Origin: Azorinus chamasolen
Lineage: Eukaryota > Mollusca > Bivalvia > Cardiida > Solecurtidae
NCBI GenBank assembly: GCA_963576725.1
Contig: OY755241.1
Location: 52,765,955-52,829,954, forward strand
Direction: 5' to 3'
DNA length: 64,000 nucleotides
In this document: piece after piece, positions 11,041-21,978 of the stretch
Layout: each line of letters begins with the position of its first letter
How positions within the stretch are numbered: position 1 is the stretch's first letter
Notes under the pieces: generated by a model
Databases searched by the model: none
What the model was told of the DNA's origin: nothing
The model's input: the letters and a program-made list of their open reading frames with translations, nothing else
Program-made: the position numbers and the translations under genes

Positions 11041-11115
11041 CGCCCTTTCTCCACCAAAGGCTATGTTGTGATCATTCTTAAGAATCGTCTTTAGAGTTTG
11101 GTGGAGAAACAAAGA
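11041..11115. repeat. T-type fold-back MITE, old copy
   Basis: TTTCTCCACCAAAGGCTATG .. AGAGTTTGGTGGAGAAAC inverted ends around GAATCGTCTT. The best copy is at 62,392-62,482. Confidence 0.7.
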
Positions 11116-11334
11116 AAATATTCTTGAAACTGTTTTAATTTACGCATCTTATCTGAACCTCTAGATATTAAAACTGTAATTACAATAGTATTGGACGAAG
11201 AACTCGATATACTATTACTAGTTACAATAGTATTGGGATAAGCCCTCGATATGCATGTATGTATACAATAGCCATAGTTTTAGGGCTTTCATCACCCGCC
11301 TCACACACCATCAACTCACCACTCAAAGGTAAAT

Positions 11335-11535
11335 TAACTCTTTACTTCATAAATATTCATGTAATAAACAAAGGCATCAAGAATACATATCTATTACATG
11401 AACTTTTATAATAGCCTTTGAATACGTGCACGTTTGGCCATAGCAGAGAATGTAGACTCAGATGTGTATAAGCAAACAGTGCAAAACATGATCAGATAGC
11501 TCCTATTTGGACATACCCTGTTTGCAAAGGCGTTA
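11335..11535. repeat. M1-variant MITE 3' of gene B
   Basis: TTAACTCTTTACTTCATAAA .. CTGTTTGCAAAGGCGTTAAA. A paralogous copy is at 25,912-26,105 next to gene C, so it predates the B/C duplication. Confidence 0.65.
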
Positions 11536-11686
11536 AATGACATTTCTATGAAGTAAAGGTTTGAGACATATGTTAAAATGGGGTTGGATCAAGCGCTTCG
11601 AAAATTAAATTGAGGGCGTTTTAGTCAGATAAAAACGCAATGTAATATAAACAAGCGACAGCTGATTGCGATGCCTAGACATAATC

Positions 11687-11692
11687 TTTATT
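11687..11692 (-). terminator. polyadenylation signal of gene B
   Basis: AATAAA on the minus strand, 43 nt after the stop codon. Its counterpart in gene C (26,249-26,254) is in the same context (TTTCAAAATAAAG versus TTTCCAAATAAAG). Confidence 0.75.
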
Positions 11693-11734
11693 TTGAAACC
11701 GGACAAGTATGTTGAATGGCGTGTAGGTGGGATA

Positions 11735-11794
11735 CTAGTGACAGGTAGCATGCCCCTGTTGGTGAGTGGATGATCCCTCGAGTGACGTCAACCA
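11735..11794 (-). CDS. gene B exon 6 (C terminus)
   Basis: The acceptor TTATTTTCAG opens phase 0 with TGG TTG ACG. It encodes WLTSLEGSSTHQQGHATCH and stops at TAG (11735-11737). Gene C's last exon has the same length and ends in the same GHATCH, so the frame is supported by conservation. Confidence 0.8.
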   Translation of the reverse strand, partial: WLTSLEGSSTHQQGHATCH

Positions 11795-14700
11795 CTGAAA
11801 ATAACAATAGAGTAACTGGTACAGCAGCAACTCAACTCTGCGTCACCGCGCACTTGTATATCAATATCAGGTTTCTAAAACTACTGCTATGATAAATTTA
11901 ATTATTGAAACAATTATAGACATTTGCTCTGATATTATGTAATTTTGTTTACACTCATTTCTCCAGGCTTTCGAAAGTCTACTGAAAGAATGTCAAACAG
12001 CCTTGCTCCTGATGTGGAAATGAGAATATAGCTTTACATCTGGAACCTATGTTTTGTAAAAGAGGAGTATTTAAGTGTCCCATTTGGAATCCAGCTGTTT
12101 TGCAAGACAGGACTATATTAGTACTTCGTCAAACATCTAAATCCTTGCACGACGTGGATAATTTAACCCTTTCACCGCCAATGTCGCAAAAATACACCAC
12201 GACAAATAGTGCAGTCCCAGATCAGACGCCGCCTTTTCAAGGCGACAGATCAGGCACTTCACATTTTGTCTCACACTCTATTTCTATATCTGTGCTTTAT
12301 TCCTTTGAATGTTGCATTTATTTCTCTTATTTCCTTATTTTGCCGAATGATATAACAAAACTTGATTGCAGACGACAATTAGAAATTTGGAGCCAAAAGG
12401 GCAAATGTCTCATCAGAATCCTGCTTGTTTGTGCTTTAGTGTCTCATTAAGAACCTGTCTGTTTACTCGGTACGAATAATTTATCGTCTTATCAAGAACT
12501 TATCTGTTTGCCCTACATGATTAATTCAGTGACCAACCAAGAACATACCTGTTTGCACGACAAGAAAAAAATTATGTCTCATCTCTTTACTAGACTTACT
12601 CAACTACTAACCTCTTCAATACGAGCCTATAAAAGAGTGGTCACAGCATAGGATTTTGGTGAAGAAATAAGGAGTTATTGTTGAAAATGTTTTAATTTAC
12701 GCATCTTAACTGGAACTCTGGGACGGAATCTTCAATTAATCATTTCATTATAAAAGGTTAAATTCTAAAAGTAGAAAATAAGACAAATCAACAAATAGCA
12801 CTGAGCTTACAGCAGATTCTGGTATTCATTTACTGAACATGCGAGTCTTAAAAGGCATGTGGTTTAACGACTCTGTAAAAGTCACTTTGTGAAACCATTT
12901 TGATAAATAGAGCATTTGCTTCTATAGGAGCAAATGCTCTATTTATCACAATGGTTTCAAACTACAAAATTCTATATTTTTCCTTTTCTCTAGTTAATGC
13001 TCCTTTTCGGTAGATATATTCAAAGAGGATCTATCTAAAATAGCCTATGAGGTAATGGGTTAAGACAGGTTCTACTGTATACTTGTCAACTGCTTTATTC
13101 TCAACAAAAATACATTGGGTAAAAAATTGAGTTCCTAACGTATTTAGTCCTTACCTCACTAATCACACTTTGAGTCGCATGTGCAAACAATTTTAATATA
13201 TACGAGACGCCGATCTCACCAGGATCTAAGTTGTCGGACACTTGATCAATAGTTTCTGAAACATTTCTGCCATAACACTCAGTCAATAGTTTCTCAGAAA
13301 ATTGCAACAGGTCCAGACTCCTGTTAAAAGCGAGACAAGGGTTAGACCCTTTTATTTTCCCATTGTCCCCGCCCTTTCACTAATAACAATATGAACTCTA
13401 GTTTCCCCTTATGTATGCGCATTTCGACGCATCTGCAAACAGAGTAGACCCAGATCAGACGGCTCCCGTAGGAGCCGTCTGATCAGGGCTAGCTACGTTT
13501 GCTTATGGTGAAATATAGCTCTATTTGCTCATGGTGTAATATAGATCTGATTCTAAAGCCTCTGCCTGAGGCAAAATGTCCTGTGTTCATATGCCATTAT
13601 AAAATAACATTATTAATATTCATGACGTCATTATTTATTATTCATCAGGGAAATGGTTAACCCGCTAGCTCATGGAATCCATGAATGGGACATAGGCAAA
13701 CATATGTAGACCTTAACCAGAGAACCAGTGAATGAGCGCTCTGACCAGGGTCTGTAATTTGCTACACCACTTCATGTCAAAGGTTCCACTAGCATAATAT
13801 TTGTTATATAAAAAGGCTCCACATTTCGATTTGCACGAGTTTACCGTACCTAATACGACAGTGCGTGGATTAGCAAATAAAGAATGTCAGCTGATACTTA
13901 CCGGAACGAAGACGGCTTTAAACTCTGTTGTGTCGACATCTCCATCGCCTTGACATAGAAAGTACAATGTTACAAATCATTAGAGTAATAAAACCACAAT
14001 ACAATAGTTTATAATACACTAGCATCGCCTATGCGACCGCATTATGTTTTAACATAGGTGTCTGCAAAAGCAGGTGCTTGCTTAACCCATTTGCTCCCAG
14101 TGGATTCTTTCATGTTTATATATTGGATTAGTGCTTTTTTATCTAAGGGGCGCCTGGTCAAAAATTTCAATTTCGTTTTGTTTTATATTGAAATTCCTAT
14201 CAGCAAACAGTGAAGACTATCATCAGACGCCGCATTATGCGGCGTCTGATCAGAGTCTACACTGTTTGCCTAAGTCCCATATATGGGATCGTGGGGGCCC
14301 ATGGGTTAAGTCAAGACAACAGTAGTGCAGAAAACTCCTGTTGGAGCTGTCTGCAGAACTTTGTCCTGTATAAAGGTACCATATTTTTTTCAAAATCCAG
14401 AATTATTTTGTATCTCGCGTTTATAACAAAACAGAGAAGACCTCTGCGAGAAAGAGAAAACCCTAAGCTGTTGGGTACCCAGATGGCATAAAACTGCAAC
14501 AAACTTGATATTAACTTGAGACCTGGATATTCATAGTCAAACACTATACCGCATCGCCAAGTGTAGATACAGGTAATCTACTCACCATGACAAAAACTTA
14601 ATACGTTTTTTATTCATGTATAATATGAGTTCTAGGTATGCATAGCTGGAGAAAACACAATGAAATAAAAAAAAGAAAAAATATGACTGATCAAGTGTCA

Positions 14701-17700
14701 CTAGAATTCAAACAAAGAGCGGGAACAGAACAGGATAGCCACCTGTATCCATGCTTATAAAACTTTAAATTCAGTCTAAGTTCGTTCTCAAGTTTTTGAT
14801 TGGTCAGATTGGAGCCTTTGGCTCCAATCTGACCACTCAAAAGCTTGTAAACAAACTCAGACTCAACTAAAAAGCTTTATAAGCATGTACCCAGGATGAA
14901 GTAGTAGTATAACTCATCGCACATATGGTAATAGTTACCCTTATTTAGAAAATAGAGCATAAACGGAACTAAACTAGATCGTGTATTGTCCGGAATGAAT
15001 CTTTGTCCTGCTTGGAAGATAACAAGTCAGCATTCGAATGTTAACCATGTATCTCGTGAATGTTATCTAAGAATGTACTACTGTATGAGTAATCGTGGAC
15101 TGATTTTGTTATAAATGCACATCAGCCAAATGCATTGTTTGGCTATGACAGAAACTTGAGAATCATATCTTTATTATTCCATATGCAATCAGAGCAGGCC
15201 CTGATCATGCAACTCCTATAGGATCTGCCTGATCTGGGTCTACTCTGTTTTCAAAGATGCCAAAAGTAGTCTACATGTTAAAGTGATATGAGGTAAAGAG
15301 TTACACTAATGTTGTGTTACATACCATTAGAGTCCAACGAATGGAAAAAGAGATCGAAGTCGTGTCTTTCCAGGTGGTGGTCTTGGTCCACGTCGAACTC
15401 GTCGTACAAGTAGTGCGACAAGAAGTAGAGATCCGGTACTACAGCACACACAAACTGCACGAACTCATGTCGATTCTCGAACTTGCCTGAAAAAGAAACA
15501 CGTGTGTCTCGTACGTCCTGTGACCAGAGACTAAAATCGGTTATAGCAAGCCGTGACTAATGTTTGGATAGTGCGAGTCCCTGGTTGATTATAAATGACA
15601 ATAAAAGAGAAAATGAAAATAACATTTCAGCAGAATTACATGCATCATATCTTTATATATCATTACTTTTTGTGATCTGCTGTCAATGATTGAATTTATA
15701 AGCAAAATTTGCAATAATATTATTTCAGAGAACTGACAAGCGGTTAGAAGTAACGCAAATATAGCGGATGAGCGACATATTGGAGTTGATTTTAGAAAGC
15801 ACTTGAATGATACCCTCGATTGAGGGGTACCTAAATAATCATGGGGTTTTATAGAAGTCTGATCTGGATTTACACTGTTTGCACGTGTCCTTTGTTTGAT
15901 ATCATGGGAGTGTTATGGGTTAACCATCCACAACAATTGTCTAAACGCGAGGATAGAACATCGGCGACCTCGATACTTTAACAAACACCCAAGTTTAACC
16001 CTTTCACCGCCAATGTCGCCTTTATGCACCACGACAAATATTGCAGTCCCAGATCAGACGCCGCCTTTTCAATCTCTATTTCTATAACTGTGCTTTATTC
16101 CTTTTAAATTTGCATTTATTTATCTCATTTCCTTATTGCACCAAATGATTTAACAAAATTGGACTGCAGACGACAATTAGAAATATGCGCCAAACTAGTT
16201 AAGCGACCATTCCTAAGTATACGTTGTAAACTTTTCAACGCTGGCATAACATAATGAAATAGCCGATCATATACCTATAAAGAACCATTTAATTAAAAAG
16301 ATTTACACCAGGAGTGTGAATAAAGACTCTAATAAACTTGCTCTTCTAGGAACCCTTGGAGCTGAGTCTTCACTGTTTTCAAATGCCAGCGCATTCGTAT
16401 CTCGTATTGAAAGGGTAAGTGAACAGTCTGCAATTTTGATCCATTTGTTCTTGCAAACACGTAAATGTCTACTCAAAATCTGATCTGAAGTAAATTTTAC
16501 TTAATTTTGATTCGTTCAAGCATGCCAATAACTGCTGACGGGATGTCAAACAGGTTGAATCCTGGTTAGACGCCGACTAACTCGGTACAGTAAAACACCT
16601 CTGAACCGAAATTCTAGTAAAGAAGAATTTAGGTACTTTTAGCCAGGTGGCTGCTTATTGTTGGGTAAAAGTCATGCAGAAAGCGCATAGAGTAGTTTTT
16701 TTGCATGATTTGCACCCTGCATAAAGCTGTCACATGTTTCCAAAATCGATATTTACACAAGATTTGACACTCGGTTTAGATAGGTTTTACTGTATTTTAT
16801 CGAGGCCCAAATTGATTTCCAACACCAGTCTTGTCGCATTTAGGACGTAAACTCTGATACAAATACACTTTCACGCCTTTGCAAACATGGTAGACACAAA
16901 TCAAACGGTTCCTGTAAAAGTTGTCCGATTAGGGTCTGCTGTATTTCCTCATGGAACTATATAGATCTGATTCTCTTGAACTCGTAAACTCGCCTAATTG
17001 ATATTCACAATTTCTTTATATCTTGCATGAATAAAGAAAGTATTAAACGGTTGTAGTTTTACCATGTGCGTGGTAATTATCGAAGATTAGATCTAGTTCT
17101 GCCACGGTCAATAGCCCGTCGTTGTTTTGGTCCAACTTTTGCATTACATCTAGGGATGTCTTGTCATACGGCTGCAGAGAGCTGAGATCCAGGCTTGAAA
17201 ACAATGTATTGAAACCTTTATAAACCTTAATAATTTCAAGTAATAAAGGCACTCAGTAGCTTGATGCGGGACGAACCTTAGAGCATTTATAGCTTAACCT
17301 TTTAAAATATACCTCAGTCGTAAAGATTTGGTGAAGCACTTTAGTGAAGCACTTATACTTATGCATGTTAGCATGTATCTGTGAATGTAAGTATCTGTGT
17401 ATGCAAATAGCTGTGTATGTTAGAATTTGTGTATTTAGTATCTGTGTATGTTAGTATCTGTGTATGTAAGTATCTGTGTATGTTAGTATCTGTGTATGTT
17501 AATATATTTGTATGTTAGTATCTGTGTATGTTAGTATCTGTGTATTTATTATATGTGTATGTAAGTATCTGTGTATGTTAGTATATGTGTATGTTAGTAT
17601 CTGTGTATGTTAATATCTGTGTATGTTAGTATCTGTGTATTTAGTATATGTGTATGTAAGTATCTGTGTATGTTAGTATCTGTGTATGTTCGGATCTGTG

Positions 17701-18954
17701 TATGTTAATATCTGTGTATGTTAGTATCTGTGTATGTTCGGATCTGTGTATGTTAATATCTGTGTATGTTAGTATCTGTGTATGTAAGTATCTGTGTATG
17801 TAAGTAAGTGTATCAGGTAAAAGGTTAAGGTGAATATACTTCACATGGGTCAAGTATTGAAATTGCACCCAAACTGACTATTTTGTGTATGCTAGTGTAT
17901 ATGTATGTTAGTATATGTGTATGTTAGCATCTGTGTATGTAAGTATTGGTGTATGTTAGTATTTGTGAATGTTAGTGTCTGTACTCTCTGTGTCTGTCAG
18001 TTTCTGTGTATGTTAGTGTGCGTGTATGTAGTATATGTGTATGTTAGTAGCTGTGTATGTTAGTGTCTGTAGTATCTAGGTATGTTAGTGTGTATGTTGG
18101 TACCTGTGTATGTTAGTGTCTGTAGTATCTGGTATGTTAGTATATGTGTATGTAAATATCTGTATATGCTAGTATTTGTGTATGTTAGTATATGTTTATG
18201 TTACTGTCTGTGGTCTCTGTGCCTGTTAGTATCTGTGTATGTTAGTGTATGTAGTATTTGGGTATGTTAGTATGTGTTTATGTAAATATCTGTGTATGCA
18301 AGTATTTGTGCATACTAGTGTATATGTATGTTAGTATCTGTGTATGTTAGTATTAGTGTATGTTACTATGTGTATGTAAATATCGGTGTGTGCTAGTATC
18401 TGTGCACGTGTATGTTAGTATCTATGTATGTTAGTATTTGCATACAATTGTATATGTGTATGATATTATCTGTGTATGTTAGTATCTGTGTATGTTAGTA
18501 TTAGAGTATATATGTATGTTAGTATCAGTGTATGTTAGTATCTGTGTATGTTAGTATATGTGTATGTTAGTATCTGTGTATGTTAGTATATGTGTATGTT
18601 AGTATCTGTATATGTTCGGATCTGTGTATGTTAGTATATGTGTATGTTAGTATCTGTGTATGTTAGTATTTGTGTATGTTAGTATCTATATATGTTCGGA
18701 TCTGTGTATGACAGTAGCTGTGTATGATATCATCTATGCATGCTAGTATCCGTACTTATAAACGCCATTGCAAACTTTGTAGACCCAGTGCAGACAGTTA
18801 CAAGTTTTAGGAATGGAATTATCTAAACATGATCCATAGTAAAACACAAATCATATGGAATCACATGAATACCAAAACTATGACAACTGCCATATAGTCA
18901 CATGACCTACCTGTAGCATGTCGTAGCCAGGGCGAGCAACACAAATACCTTCAT
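11735..18954 (-). CDS. gene B: secreted three-EF-hand protein, complete
   Basis: Coding exons are 18911-18954, 17063-17193, 15325-15486, 13902-13948 and 11735-11794. They join in frame to 147 aa. Residues 1-15 (MKVFVLLALATTCYS) are a signal peptide. EF-hand 1 has the loop DQNNDGLLTVAE (36-47). EF-hand 2 has DVDQDHHLERHD (90-101; His at loop position 6, Asp at 12). EF-hand 3 has DSNGDGDVDTTE (110-121, canonical). Cysteines lie in FVCAVV and in the C-terminal GHATCH. Histidines cluster at EF-hand 2 and at the C terminus. All introns are GT-AG. The expected role is calcium binding outside the cell or in the secretory lumen. A part in shell or mantle biology is a guess. I do not recognise a named gene. 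Confidence 0.82.
11950..12600. repeat. degenerate array of about 45-bp units (interrupted)
   Basis: Units such as TGTCTCATTAAGAACCTGTC .. TGTTTACTCGG, interrupted by the M2 MITE at 12,167-12,401. Homologous to the larger array at 26,540-27,640 in the same intron of gene C. Confidence 0.7.
12167..12401. mobile_element. TTAA MITE, family M2
   Basis: TTAA at 12,163-12,166, start CCCTTTCACCGCCAATGTCG, end GGAGCCAAAAGGG followed by CAAA. Inserted in the repeat array of intron 5 of gene B (between its last two exons). Confidence 0.8.
12838..13059. mobile_element. MITE family M3 nested in a pogo-type MITE
   Basis: The perfect TTTGCTTCTATAGGAGCAAA-type hairpin is present. The right end is GAGGTAATGGG with TTAA at 13,060-13,063. 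The left end is cut off. The following GACAGGTTCTACTGTA belongs to a pogo-type MITE shared with gene C (35,729-35,743). Confidence 0.75.
13401..13655. mobile_element. TTAA MITE, family M1
   Basis: GTTTCCCCTTATGTATGC left end, perfect GACGGCTCCCGTAGGAGCCG centre, right end CATCAGGGAAATGG with TTAA at 13,656-13,659. The middle contains a short internal duplication (TTTGCTTATGGTG / TTTGCTCATGGTG). Confidence 0.75.
13902..13948 (-). CDS. gene B exon 5 (second half of EF-hand 3)
   Basis: 47 nt, acceptor CTATGTCAAG, donor CCG|GTAAGT. It encodes the split Gly plus DGDVDTTEFKAVFVP. It completes the calcium loop begun in the preceding exon as DSN. Same length as 36,533-36,579. Confidence 0.85.
14086..14305. 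mobile_element. TTAA-flanked MITE, family M7, complete
   Basis: TTAA at 14,082-14,085 and 14,306-14,309. Ends CCCATTTGCTCCCA and GGGGGCCCATGGG. The centre is a GACGCCGCATTATGCGGCGT hairpin followed by CTGATCAGAGTCTACACTG. Apparently inserted in an older CAGGTGCTTGCTTAA-type fold-back repeat. Confidence 0.8.
14751..14892. mobile_element. F-type fold-back MITE
   Basis: CATGCTTATAAAACTTTAAA .. TAAAAAGCTTTATAAGCATG inverted ends with an inner GATTGGAGCC / GGCTCCAATC pair. Other copies are at 46,557-46,741 and 61,627-61,700 (half). Confidence 0.8.
15130..15300. repeat. M1-type remnant, shared by genes B and C
   Basis: CTATGACAGAAACTTGAGAA .. CTGATCTGGGTCTACTCTG. The paralogous copy is 38,440-38,590, also just 3' of the EF-hand 2 exon. 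Confidence 0.6.
15325..15486 (-). CDS. gene B exon 4 (EF-hand 2, start of EF-hand 3)
   Basis: 162 nt, acceptor TTTTTCAG, donor AATG|GTATGT. It starts KFENRHEFVQFVCAVVPD and contains DVDQDHHLERHD, then FDLFFHSL and DSN of the next loop. The intron splits EF-hand 3 between loop positions 3 and 4 (phase 1). Confidence 0.88.
15999..16198. mobile_element. TTAA MITE, family M2, centre deleted
   Basis: TTAA at 15,995-15,998 and 16,199-16,202. Starts CCCTTTCACCGCCAATGTCG. One half of the central hairpin is missing after GACGCCGCCTTTTCAA. Confidence 0.8.
16236..16415. repeat. MITE family M6, degenerate
   Basis: TTTTCAACGCTGGCATAACA left side and CTTCACTGTTTTCAAATGCC to TATTGAAAGGG on the right. No clean TTAA. 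Confidence 0.5.
16588..16792. mobile_element. pogo/Tigger-like MITE
   Basis: CAGTAAAACACCTCTGAACC .. GATAGGTTTTACTG, flanked by TA (16,586-16,587 and 16,793-16,794). Sister of 63,019-63,208. CAGTA..TACTG ends and TA duplication are typical of pogo/Tigger elements. Confidence 0.75.
16860..17020. repeat. M1-type remnant
   Basis: GCAAACATGGTAGACACAAA, GGTTCCTGTAAAAG centre, then M1 right flank. Paralogous to 39,815-40,155 in gene C, where a pogo-like MITE has interrupted it. Confidence 0.55.
17043..17046. other. empty TTAA target (paralogue of the filled site at 40,167)
   Basis: AAAGTATTAAACGGTTGTAG is uninterrupted here. In gene C the same words flank an M4 MITE (40,171-40,403). This shows that the M4 insertion came after the B/C duplication and that TTAA is the duplicated target. 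Confidence 0.85.
17063..17193 (-). CDS. gene B exon 3 (EF-hand 1)
   Basis: 131 nt, acceptor TTTTCAAG, donor CATG|GTAAAAC. It encodes LDLSSLQPYDKTSLDVMQKL and the loop DQNNDGLLTVAE, then LDLIFDNYHAH. It differs from gene C at 4 residues. Confidence 0.88.
17353..18760. repeat. 16-bp minisatellite
   Basis: About 1.4 kb of TGTGTATGTTAGTATC-type units with many variants, in intron 2 of gene B. The same satellite lies in the same intron of gene C (41,935-42,540) but is absent from gene A's intron. Confidence 0.9.
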
Positions 18955-18965
18955 GGTGGATAAAT
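18911..18965 (-). CDS. gene B exon 2 (start codon and signal peptide)
   Basis: The acceptor CTACCTTCAG precedes ATTTATCCACC and then ATG at 18,952-18,954. It encodes MKVFVLLALATTCY; donor AG|GTAGGTCATG. Confidence 0.88.
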
Positions 18966-19073
18966 CTGAAGGTAGAGTTCAAGAGTTCCATTTGTTCACA
19001 CATGTTCAAACTGTTTAATTTATATACCACAAATGTATTCGGCCGATGCAATGCACGCACAGTAGGACCTGTC

Positions 19074-19077
19074 TTAA
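19074..19077. other. empty TTAA target (paralogue of the filled site at 42,855)
   Basis: AGTAGGACCTGTCTTAAGCG is intact here. In gene C the same sequence is split by an M3 MITE at this TTAA. Confidence 0.85.
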
Positions 19078-19261
19078 GCGACGATTAAAAAATCTGAATC
19101 AAAATTCTGGATCTTTAATACGGGCAATAGCTGAATATAGGATAACTGTAATGCAAAAGCTCCTCTGGGAGCTTCTTAAATTACATTAGCCTCGTAGAAA
19201 ACGACAATCTGCTATATAAGACCCCCTAAATTTAATCTGAAAGTTGCCTTTTGAAACAAGT

Positions 19262-19330
19262 TTTACTGTATTGTAAGCATAAACATTAACATATTTATAA
19301 ACAGACATAAGTTAACATATTTGAACACCT
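19262..19330. repeat. AT-rich minisatellite, short allele
   Basis: A few ATTAACATATTTATAAACAG units; the long versions are in genes A (2,440) and C (43,270). Confidence 0.7.
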
Positions 19331-19614
19331 GCCATAAATAGGTAATTTCTCCTTTTACTAAACGTATTTAGAGGGTTTGTTCAACAGGCTGAATGTTAAA
19401 CATTTCCCGTAAGAAGAGCATTCAGTTTTGAACTCGGGTTCTCAATTCCACAATTATCGTACTTCGACGCTCAATGTATAACGAACATTATTTGTTTTAA
19501 AAAACGCAATTTAAATAGCAATTTTCCATATCAGGAAGCTTTGTTAAAACCACTTTCGCAATAATAACCACTTTTGCAATGCGAAACTGGCTAGGGTGTA
19601 AAAATGACAAAATT

Positions 19615-19797
19615 TGTATTCAGTATATATAATGTGAGTCGTCTGATCAAGGTCCGCTTTGTTTACTTATAACATACACATGCTTTTACAGTTTCTTTTA
19701 TGGCTGAACATTCCAATGTGCTGTTGTAACAATTACTTAACGAGTAATATTCATGATGTCATTGTTTCTTACAATAATACTAAAGGAATAAAGGATT
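19615..19797. repeat. M1-type MITE, right half
   Basis: GTCGTCTGATCAAGGTCCGC .. AGTAATATTCATGATGTCAT and a GGAATAAAGGATTAAA end. Confidence 0.55.
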
Positions 19798-20000
19798 AAA
19801 AACTTGAACGAATTGGGCATAAGTAAAACTTATAACAGACCAGACATTATATTGTTAAGCATGACAAGGTTTTACACAGTACAGTCTCGCAGATACGACT
19901 ACTCCAAAGAAGGCTAATTCTGGAATTTTAAAACCGGTGCTTTTTAGGCAGGACAAGTTATACAATATGAGCTTTCTGCATTACCGCTGCCTCGCATTGA

Positions 20001-20226
20001 CCCATTCCCTAATATTGACGACTTTTGACGACTCTGTAAAAGTCAGATTGTGAAATCATTGTGATAAATAGAGCATTTGCTCCTTTAGGACCAAATGCTT
20101 TATTTATCACAATTATTTCAACCTACAAAATTCTAAAATGTTCCTTTGCTCTAGTTAATGCTCCTTTTCGGTAGATTTATTCAAAGAGTTTGTATCTAAA
20201 AAGGCCTAATGTAATGAGGGAATGGG
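20001..20226. mobile_element. TTAA MITE, family M3
   Basis: Starts CCCATTCCCTAATATTGACG after TTGA, ends GAGGGAATGGG before TTAA (20,227-20,230). The centre is GCATTTGCTCCTTTAGGACC. Confidence 0.82.
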
Positions 20227-20248
20227 TTAAGCATTCACCTGTTTTTAA

Positions 20249-20476
20249 CCCTTTTCGTCATATCAACGCATTTTCACGCATTTGCAAACAGAGTAGACCC
20301 TAAAGCAGCCGTCTGATCAGGGTCTGCTCTGTTTGCCAAAAATAACTGGATAGATTTGTTTCTTTAGTTTCTGAAATGGCTACATTGTTACACGGTCCAT
20401 ATTTCATTATAACTATTTTGTCCATGAATATTCAGTAGATATTGAAAAATAGACTAAATATAGAACAGAGAAATTG
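20249..20476. mobile_element. TTAA MITE, family M1b
   Basis: TTAA at 20,245-20,248 and 20,477-20,480. An M1-like hairpin with a different right body (CATATTTCATTATAACTATT). Orthologous to the copy at 4,710. Confidence 0.75.
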
Positions 20477-20504
20477 TTAAATACTACGTGACTAACATTT
20501 GAAA

Positions 20505-20570
20505 ATAGCTTGGATCCAGATGAGACGCCGAGTAACACGGTGTTTCATCAGGATCCAAGCTGTTTGACAC
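20505..20570. repeat. M5 hairpin
   Basis: GCTTGGATCCAGATGAGACG .. TCATCAGGATCCAAGCTG, then TTTGACACTCGG. Confidence 0.8.
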
Positions 20571-20880
20571 TCGGTCAAAAGTTTCCCAAAAGCTTAATCC
20601 AGTCGGAAGTAATCAATCAGATCATATTATTTTTCACAGCGTGTGAGAATAAAGCTAAAACATTACTACTGTCCTACATAGCACACTTGTTATAGCGTAT
20701 TCTTGGCAAATAAGTTAAAAAGTATTTTCTATCCATATTCCTTATATTATCTATCACTTTTTTAAGGATGTCTGTAATTAGACTTAGTAAATACAATTAT
20801 TAAACACATGAACTTCTCGTTCAATTATGATTTATCTAACCGTCGCACAGCGCTGAGCAAAGTAGACATTTTTATCTGAA

Positions 20881-21056
20881 CCCTTTCAACGCTTTTTTTA
20901 AAAAATGGACTATTCCAAAATTCACACATGTCAATCACACTGTGAATATTCACCGATTTAAAACAGAAAAGGGTAACATGAGCTCCTCCAGGAGCCCTCT
21001 CACCTAGGTCTACACTGTTCGCAAGGACAATTGTGACTACTTCACCCCTGAAAGGG
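20881..21056. mobile_element. TTAA MITE, family M6
   Basis: CCCTTTCAACGC left end and CCTGAAAGGG right end with TTAA at 21,057-21,060; the left target is TGAA. The central pair is AGCTCCTCCAGGAGCC. Confidence 0.75.
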
Positions 21057-21403
21057 TTAATACGGAAAGTAAGAAATCCTTCGAAAGCAAAATTAGCAAT
21101 GTCAAAAGCCAGATTTAACTGTAATCTATCGAGCAATAAAACACATGAAAGATTCTGAAAAACAATCCATACAGTAATTATAGTCCATTAAGTCAAATCG
21201 TTAAGCGGTAAACATTAAAAATGCACTACATTCAACGGTAGAAGACACATTGCCGCCAATTTTGAAAAAGGTTTACAGTGAAGGTGTTGGTCAGGTGACC
21301 CTTGCAAACATAGGCAGTGACAAAGATCTACGCTATTTGCAAAAAAAATAACTTGTCATCGGTTATATCTTCTAATAATATATTAAACTACTTGTGCAAT
21401 TAT

Positions 21404-21460
21404 TTGGATGGAGATGAGACTTGAGTAACTCGACGTCTCATCAGGATCCAAACTGAATAA
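21404..21460. repeat. M5 hairpin
   Basis: TTTGGATGGAGATGAGACTT .. CGTCTCATCAGGATCCAAAC. The paralogous site in gene A is eroded (4,040-4,095). Confidence 0.7.
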
Positions 21461-21566
21461 ATTGGTGTTTTAGGGATTTTTTTTAAAAGGAAAAGGGACA
21501 AAATTCGAAGCTATAACAGAAATTGCAGACAAAACTAATTGGTAGCGAACGAGTAAAAGGGCATAC

Positions 21567-21611
21567 CTCTTCGACGTGTTTCTTTGACTCGGTCTAGACT
21601 GATTGTGATGC
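21567..21611 (-). other. gene B exon 1 (5' UTR, non-coding)
   Basis: Aligned by eye with 4,499-4,543: GCATCACAATCAGTCTAGAC .. CGAAGAG|GTATGCCC. The intron to exon 2 is 2.6 kb. The 5' end is inferred from conservation and the TATA-like box. Confidence 0.65.
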
Positions 21612-21629
21612 CTAGAGAATTCAGCAATT

Positions 21630-21638
21630 CCGTTTTAA
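21630..21638 (-). promoter_or_regulatory. TATA-like core promoter of gene B
   Basis: TTAAAACGG on the minus strand, about 28 nt from the conserved GCATCAC. Confidence 0.55.
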
Positions 21639-21685
21639 GTGCAAGACAATCTGTTGGAAAAGGTTATCATTGCTGCGTGACTTAA

Positions 21686-21893
21686 CCCTTACTGTGCGGG
21701 ACACGAGTTACTAATGTCCTTTGCAAACAGTGTAGACCCAGATAAGGGGGTTTCAAAGGAGTCCTGTCATTAGGGTCTGCACTGTTTGTCATGTTACACT
21801 TTTTTTTTTTTATAAAAATCCCTTTTTATTCACCATAAGCTTGACCTGCCTGAAATTTGGAATAGTCCGTTTGAAAATTCAGCGTTGAAATGG
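21686..21893. mobile_element. TTAA MITE, family M6
   Basis: TTAA at 21,682-21,685 and 21,894-21,897. GTGTAGACCCAGATAAGGGG and TCATTAGGGTCTGCACTG arms, right end CAGCGTTGAAATGG. Confidence 0.8.
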
Positions 21894-21978
21894 TTAACTG
21901 CTAGAATGCTGTAAAATACCATTTGCATTACAAAATTCTCATACTTTCGATTCGTTCACACGCTTGAGAAAGGTTTAA

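Noticed and set aside
12049..12450. 133-aa forward frame
   Set aside because: Made of the 45-bp array and an M2 MITE.
13101..13307. 68-aa reverse frame as an exon of gene B
   Set aside because: No conserved counterpart in gene C, and the exon before it joins in frame to the GHATCH exon instead.
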